Origin: Hypsibius dujardini
Lineage: Eukaryota; Tardigrada; Eutardigrada; Parachela; Hypsibiidae
Assembly (NCBI GenBank): GCA_001579985.1
Contig: LRSR01011562.1
Coordinates: forward strand, 62,001 to 126,000
DNA length: 64,000 bases
Reading direction: 5' to 3'
Under the pieces are notes generated by a model that saw only the letters and a list, made by a program, of their open reading frames with translations, was not told where the DNA came from and made no database searches. Below are positions 60,843 through 64,000 of the stretch, one piece after another. The position numbers and the translations under genes are program-made. Numbering within the stretch: the first letter of the stretch is position 1; each line of letters opens with the position of its first letter.

Positions 60843-61712
60843 GGTGTACCCGTCAAATTTTTGCCGCAAAGTTGACATTTAGGCTTTCACCAAAGATGCG
60901 AATCTAAAGGGGTACAAGGTCTGACGTCATACACCTCGATGTGGCCACGAGAAAATGAATCCGGATAGTTTTCGGAAAGCCCTGGAGTTATGCTTTAAAA
61001 CTGCTGTTTCGGAAATTTTTGTAATGCGTTTGATCACGAGCTCGGCGGCCTACATTCTACTGTAATGCAGTTAGAAAAAAGGATATAAATGCTATTGGCC
61101 AGGCCAGACTAACCTTTCACATTCTATGATGCTTTGGTGTATAGAGCTCGCAATGTGGTTCCTCCCATGAGGAACCATGCAAACTTTAGACTGCCCAGTA
61201 TTCGCACTCGTGTGTGTGAGCGAAGTATTCGCACTGATTTATTTTCTCCACAAACTTCTCAAAATGTATTAACACATCGCCAATGCAATCAAACAGTTTA
61301 GGGTATTCTAATGAGGGGAGAGAGAAGGGAAACAAGGACATCTGATTCAGTAAGCACACAGAAAAGAAAAGCGTCTCTATTCTACTGCCGTGTCGTCAAG
61401 TAAATTAACAAAACAACGTACAGTACATGTACTTGGCTTAAAACGAGAAAGAAAAGATACCTACAACAGCTTGCATGCATGCTATAATAAAAAGCAAGGC
61501 GCACAAGCACAAGCTAAAAAATGATGGCTACTGTCGGGGGGATGGATATATGGAAAAAAGGAGTGCGACAGTGCCGGCAGGTCCCTGTCATCTGTTTGAT
61601 GCGATCGATGCCTGGACCAATGCGTATGATATGCGAACAAAGTTAAAACGACAGCAACTCTTCACGAGCTCTTTTTTTCTCTTTTTTTCATTGAGGAAGC
61701 GCGTCTCCAGTT
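60843..61712. other. Region downstream of the shep-like gene
   Basis: No gene seen. It contains a 9-bp-arm hairpin at 61147-61168 and probably the shep-like 3' UTR. Confidence 0.5.
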
Positions 61713-63625
61713 TCACTTGTGCTGCTGATAGCCGGTAGAATAGACGGCACCCATGTTCTGCCCACCAGGATTGACGTTGCCGCCGTGTTGTCCGCCGGCT
61801 GATCCGCCCATCCCTTCCAATCCGTTGCCCTGCTGCTGCTGCTGCTGCTCCTCGCCCTGTCCACCCTGACCGCCACCCATCTGGGCCATTCCACCCTGGT
61901 ACATTTGCGGGTTATATCCATACTGCGAGTACGCTGCTTGATTGTACTGCACACACAAACAAAATAAATGCGACAACCGTTGAGATTATACATTGAATAA
62001 GGTATTAAATGATACCGGAGAATTCAAGCCCAACTGGGTCATCTGTGCAGCTAGCTGACCGACATAGTTGGCCGATCCCTCTACGCCGGGCATCATCTGC
62101 GTCATCTGCTGGGGAAGAATAGTGTACTGTGGCTGCCAAGAGGCCTGGTATCCACCCAGAGCCGCTCCTTGGGGCACGGAATAACGGATGCTTGTCATCA
62201 TCGAGCCAGGTAGTCTGTAAGAGCAACCAGGCAATCAACTCACTACACATTGTATCACGTGAAACAACCTCCTCAACGAACAAGGAATCTTACCCATTCT
62301 GGCCGCCTCCCATCTGATCATATCCGCTCACCCCCATATGATCCATGCGGCCCCAGCTACCACGCTCACGGTTCTGCATGCGACGACGGTTTCCGCTGTC
62401 AGCAAACTTGACCACCAGCGGCTCCTGACTGCCTGCAGACAACATATCTTTAACCTCTACTTACCACGTAGTAAGAGGATTATGAAAGAGTATTCGTTAA
62501 ATACCTGCAACAATCTTGCCGTTCAACTGCTCAATCACTTTCTCGCAGACTTCACGCGTCTCCATACGAGCGAATCCGACGCCACGGCTCTTCAAGTTGG
62601 GGTCACGCAACACCCGAGTCGAGACAACACGTCCGAACGGCTGCAGCATCGCCTCCAGGTCGCCTTCCACCATGTAGGGCGACAGATTGGCCAGATAAAG
62701 ATTGGTTGGGTCTCTGATGAAGAAAATAAGTTGGTAAACTAGCGCCAACTACTGTCGTTTTAACTACGCTGGCCCCTCTTTTGGGCTTACCTTTCATCTG
62801 CACCCTAAAAATTCAAACAATCATAATTAATACCGGTTCGCATAATCCCAACACGAGGGAAGGAAGCATAAATGAACTCTCAAAAGAGGAAGAACGGATG
62901 ACTAAACAAAACAACTTACTTGATTCTGTTCCTGGACGCTTCTGATCTTAGCCATCTGGACCTGCATGCCACGACCACTCAACTCCTTCAATCCACGGTC
63001 AGCCGATTGGGGAGTTTCGAAATCGACAAAGCCATAGCCTTTGCACTGATTGGACATCTTGTCGATGATGGCCTTCGTGGAATTGATGTTGCCGAAGCTT
63101 GAAAAAAGGAAGATACCACACCACATCTAGACATTATGGACTTATTCAACTCAACAACAAAAGAGGCAACCTACATGCAGCACATGTTGTAGAGATCGCG
63201 ATCGGTGGTTGCCGGCGGCAATCCCCGAATGTAGAGATTGGTTTTGCTCAGCTGATCCACGGCGCCGGGATGACCACCACCACCGGCCTGCATGCCCGTC
63301 ATCAGACGATAAGCATTGACGGGCCCACTCAGAGACATGTGTGACTGCTGCTGTTGCTGCTGTTGTTGCTGCTGCTGCTGTTGATAGTGACCGAGAGCTT
63401 GGCCAGGGAGACTCTGGTTGTTGACTGGCGGAGGATAACGGGAAGGGCGGGGATAGTAGCTTCCAGCTGATCCGGGCCACGCTCCTTGATTGCTGAGTCC
63501 CTGACCACCATGACCGGCCAAGCCGACGCCTCCTTGCATGCTGTTAGGTCCGGGTACGCGAGGTCGCGGATAACGTTGACCTGCAGCACCGGGAATCGGA
63601 CCGGCATTGTTCATTCCGGGAGGTC
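61713..63625 (-). CDS. shep: RBMS-family RNA-binding protein (alan shepard), 5' end outside the window
   Basis: Single-stranded nucleic acid binding protein with two RRMs, partial at its 5' end. Seven exons: 63625-63175, 63097-62920, 62804-62791, 62713-62505, 62432-62294, 62214-62016 and 61946-61713 give about 474 codons in phase. The Pro/Gly-rich start and a poly-Gln run precede RRM1, with [40 protein letters not shown] and [12 protein letters not shown]2 has [40 protein letters not shown] and QLNGKIVAG. The Gly/Gln/Tyr-rich C-terminus ends [11 protein letters not shown] sequences match the shep/RBMS family rather than Hu or PABP. The third exon is a 14-nt microexon linking the RRMs. The first exon begins at an acceptor, so the start codon may lie past 64000, although an in-frame Met occurs at 63614. 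Confidence 0.94.
63349..63384. repeat. CAG/CAA repeat coding for poly-Gln
   Basis: Mixed CAG and CAA codons (read on the minus strand) make a run of about 13 Gln in the shep-like protein just before RRM1. Confidence 0.9.
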
Positions 63626-64000
63626 CTGTGTCACAAAAAGAGCATGACGATGATACGTTTAAGAGGCGTAATACTGCAGCCAGGAAATTTATCCATCACA
63701 GAGAAATCCGGAACGCTTAATCGTCATATCGGAAGAAAAAGATACGTTTGTCTAAACTCTTCAACATTTTCCGAAGCAGCACGTCGACTGCGAGAAAATA
63801 GCCATTGAATCGGGCAATTAAGCATTAACGAGCTTTATGAGGTAGTTATAACGCTGGCACCCAAAAGTCATCAATCAACATATAACTTGGAATGAAAGGC
63901 GCTGAAAGCATTGGCCTAAAGTCAATCAATCAACCGATCAAATCGAAACAGGTGCAAATCAATCAACCAATCAATCAATAAAACGAGTGACGTTTCCTTC
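63626..64000. other. Intron or 5' region of the shep-like gene at the window edge
   Basis: Starts with the acceptor of the first visible exon (minus strand). No exon was recognised before the window ends. TCAATCAA-type repeats occur near 63925-63980. Confidence 0.6.

Overview
This is nuclear DNA from an arthropod, most likely a crustacean; I would guess a branchiopod such as Daphnia. The case rests on compact multi-exon genes with mostly short GT-AG introns, on the developmental regulators present, on two clip-type serine protease homologues, and on a chitin-binding cuticle-type protein. No rRNA, tRNA or CRISPR array is visible. Gene models below were built by hand: each splice site was read from the sequence and the codon phase was checked across every junction.

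Layout. 1-5.1 kb: 3' part of an NK2-class homeobox gene (scarecrow/Nkx2.1 type, minus). 8.1-9.3 kb: a DUF1349-type gene (minus) whose exons join in frame but carry two internal stop codons. 10.0-12.1 kb: ornithine aminotransferase (minus, 10 exons). 13.6-15.1 kb: phosphorylatable myosin regulatory light chain (minus). 16.7-19.4 kb: secreted serine protease homologue with four clip-like domains (plus), convergent with the signal peptidase subunit SEC11 (19.7-20.9 kb, minus). 22.1-23.2 kb: a broken hAT-like relic. 23.96-24.26 kb: a MITE. 24.5-25.2 kb: an orphan extracellular-repeat fragment.

25.9-33.9 kb (minus) is the most unusual part. A 12-exon gene of 1307 codons joins a small clip-like secreted module to Ser/Tyr/Gly-rich linkers, an unrecognised helical domain, Pro/Ala/Thr-rich repeats and a catalytically dead serine protease domain. 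Two tandem small genes upstream encode only the first module. At 35.2-36.2 kb lies a CBM14 chitin-binding protein. 38.3-49.3 kb holds a Tbx2/3 (optomotor-blind/bifid) T-box gene with 19-nt and 23-nt microexons and large introns. The 49.3-57 kb stretch is noncoding as far as I can see. 57.6-59.7 kb is a 5'-truncated, broken R2-type LINE. 59.8-60.8 kb is a candidate inverted-repeat element. 61.7-63.6 kb is the 3' part of an alan-shepard/RBMS RNA-binding gene with a 14-nt microexon, whose 5' end lies beyond the window.

Functionally, the 16.7-34 kb interval looks like an extracellular cluster of clip-module proteins and inactive serine proteases, the classes used as cofactors in arthropod melanisation and coagulation cascades. 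The flanking genes are conserved developmental or housekeeping genes with no evident link to it.
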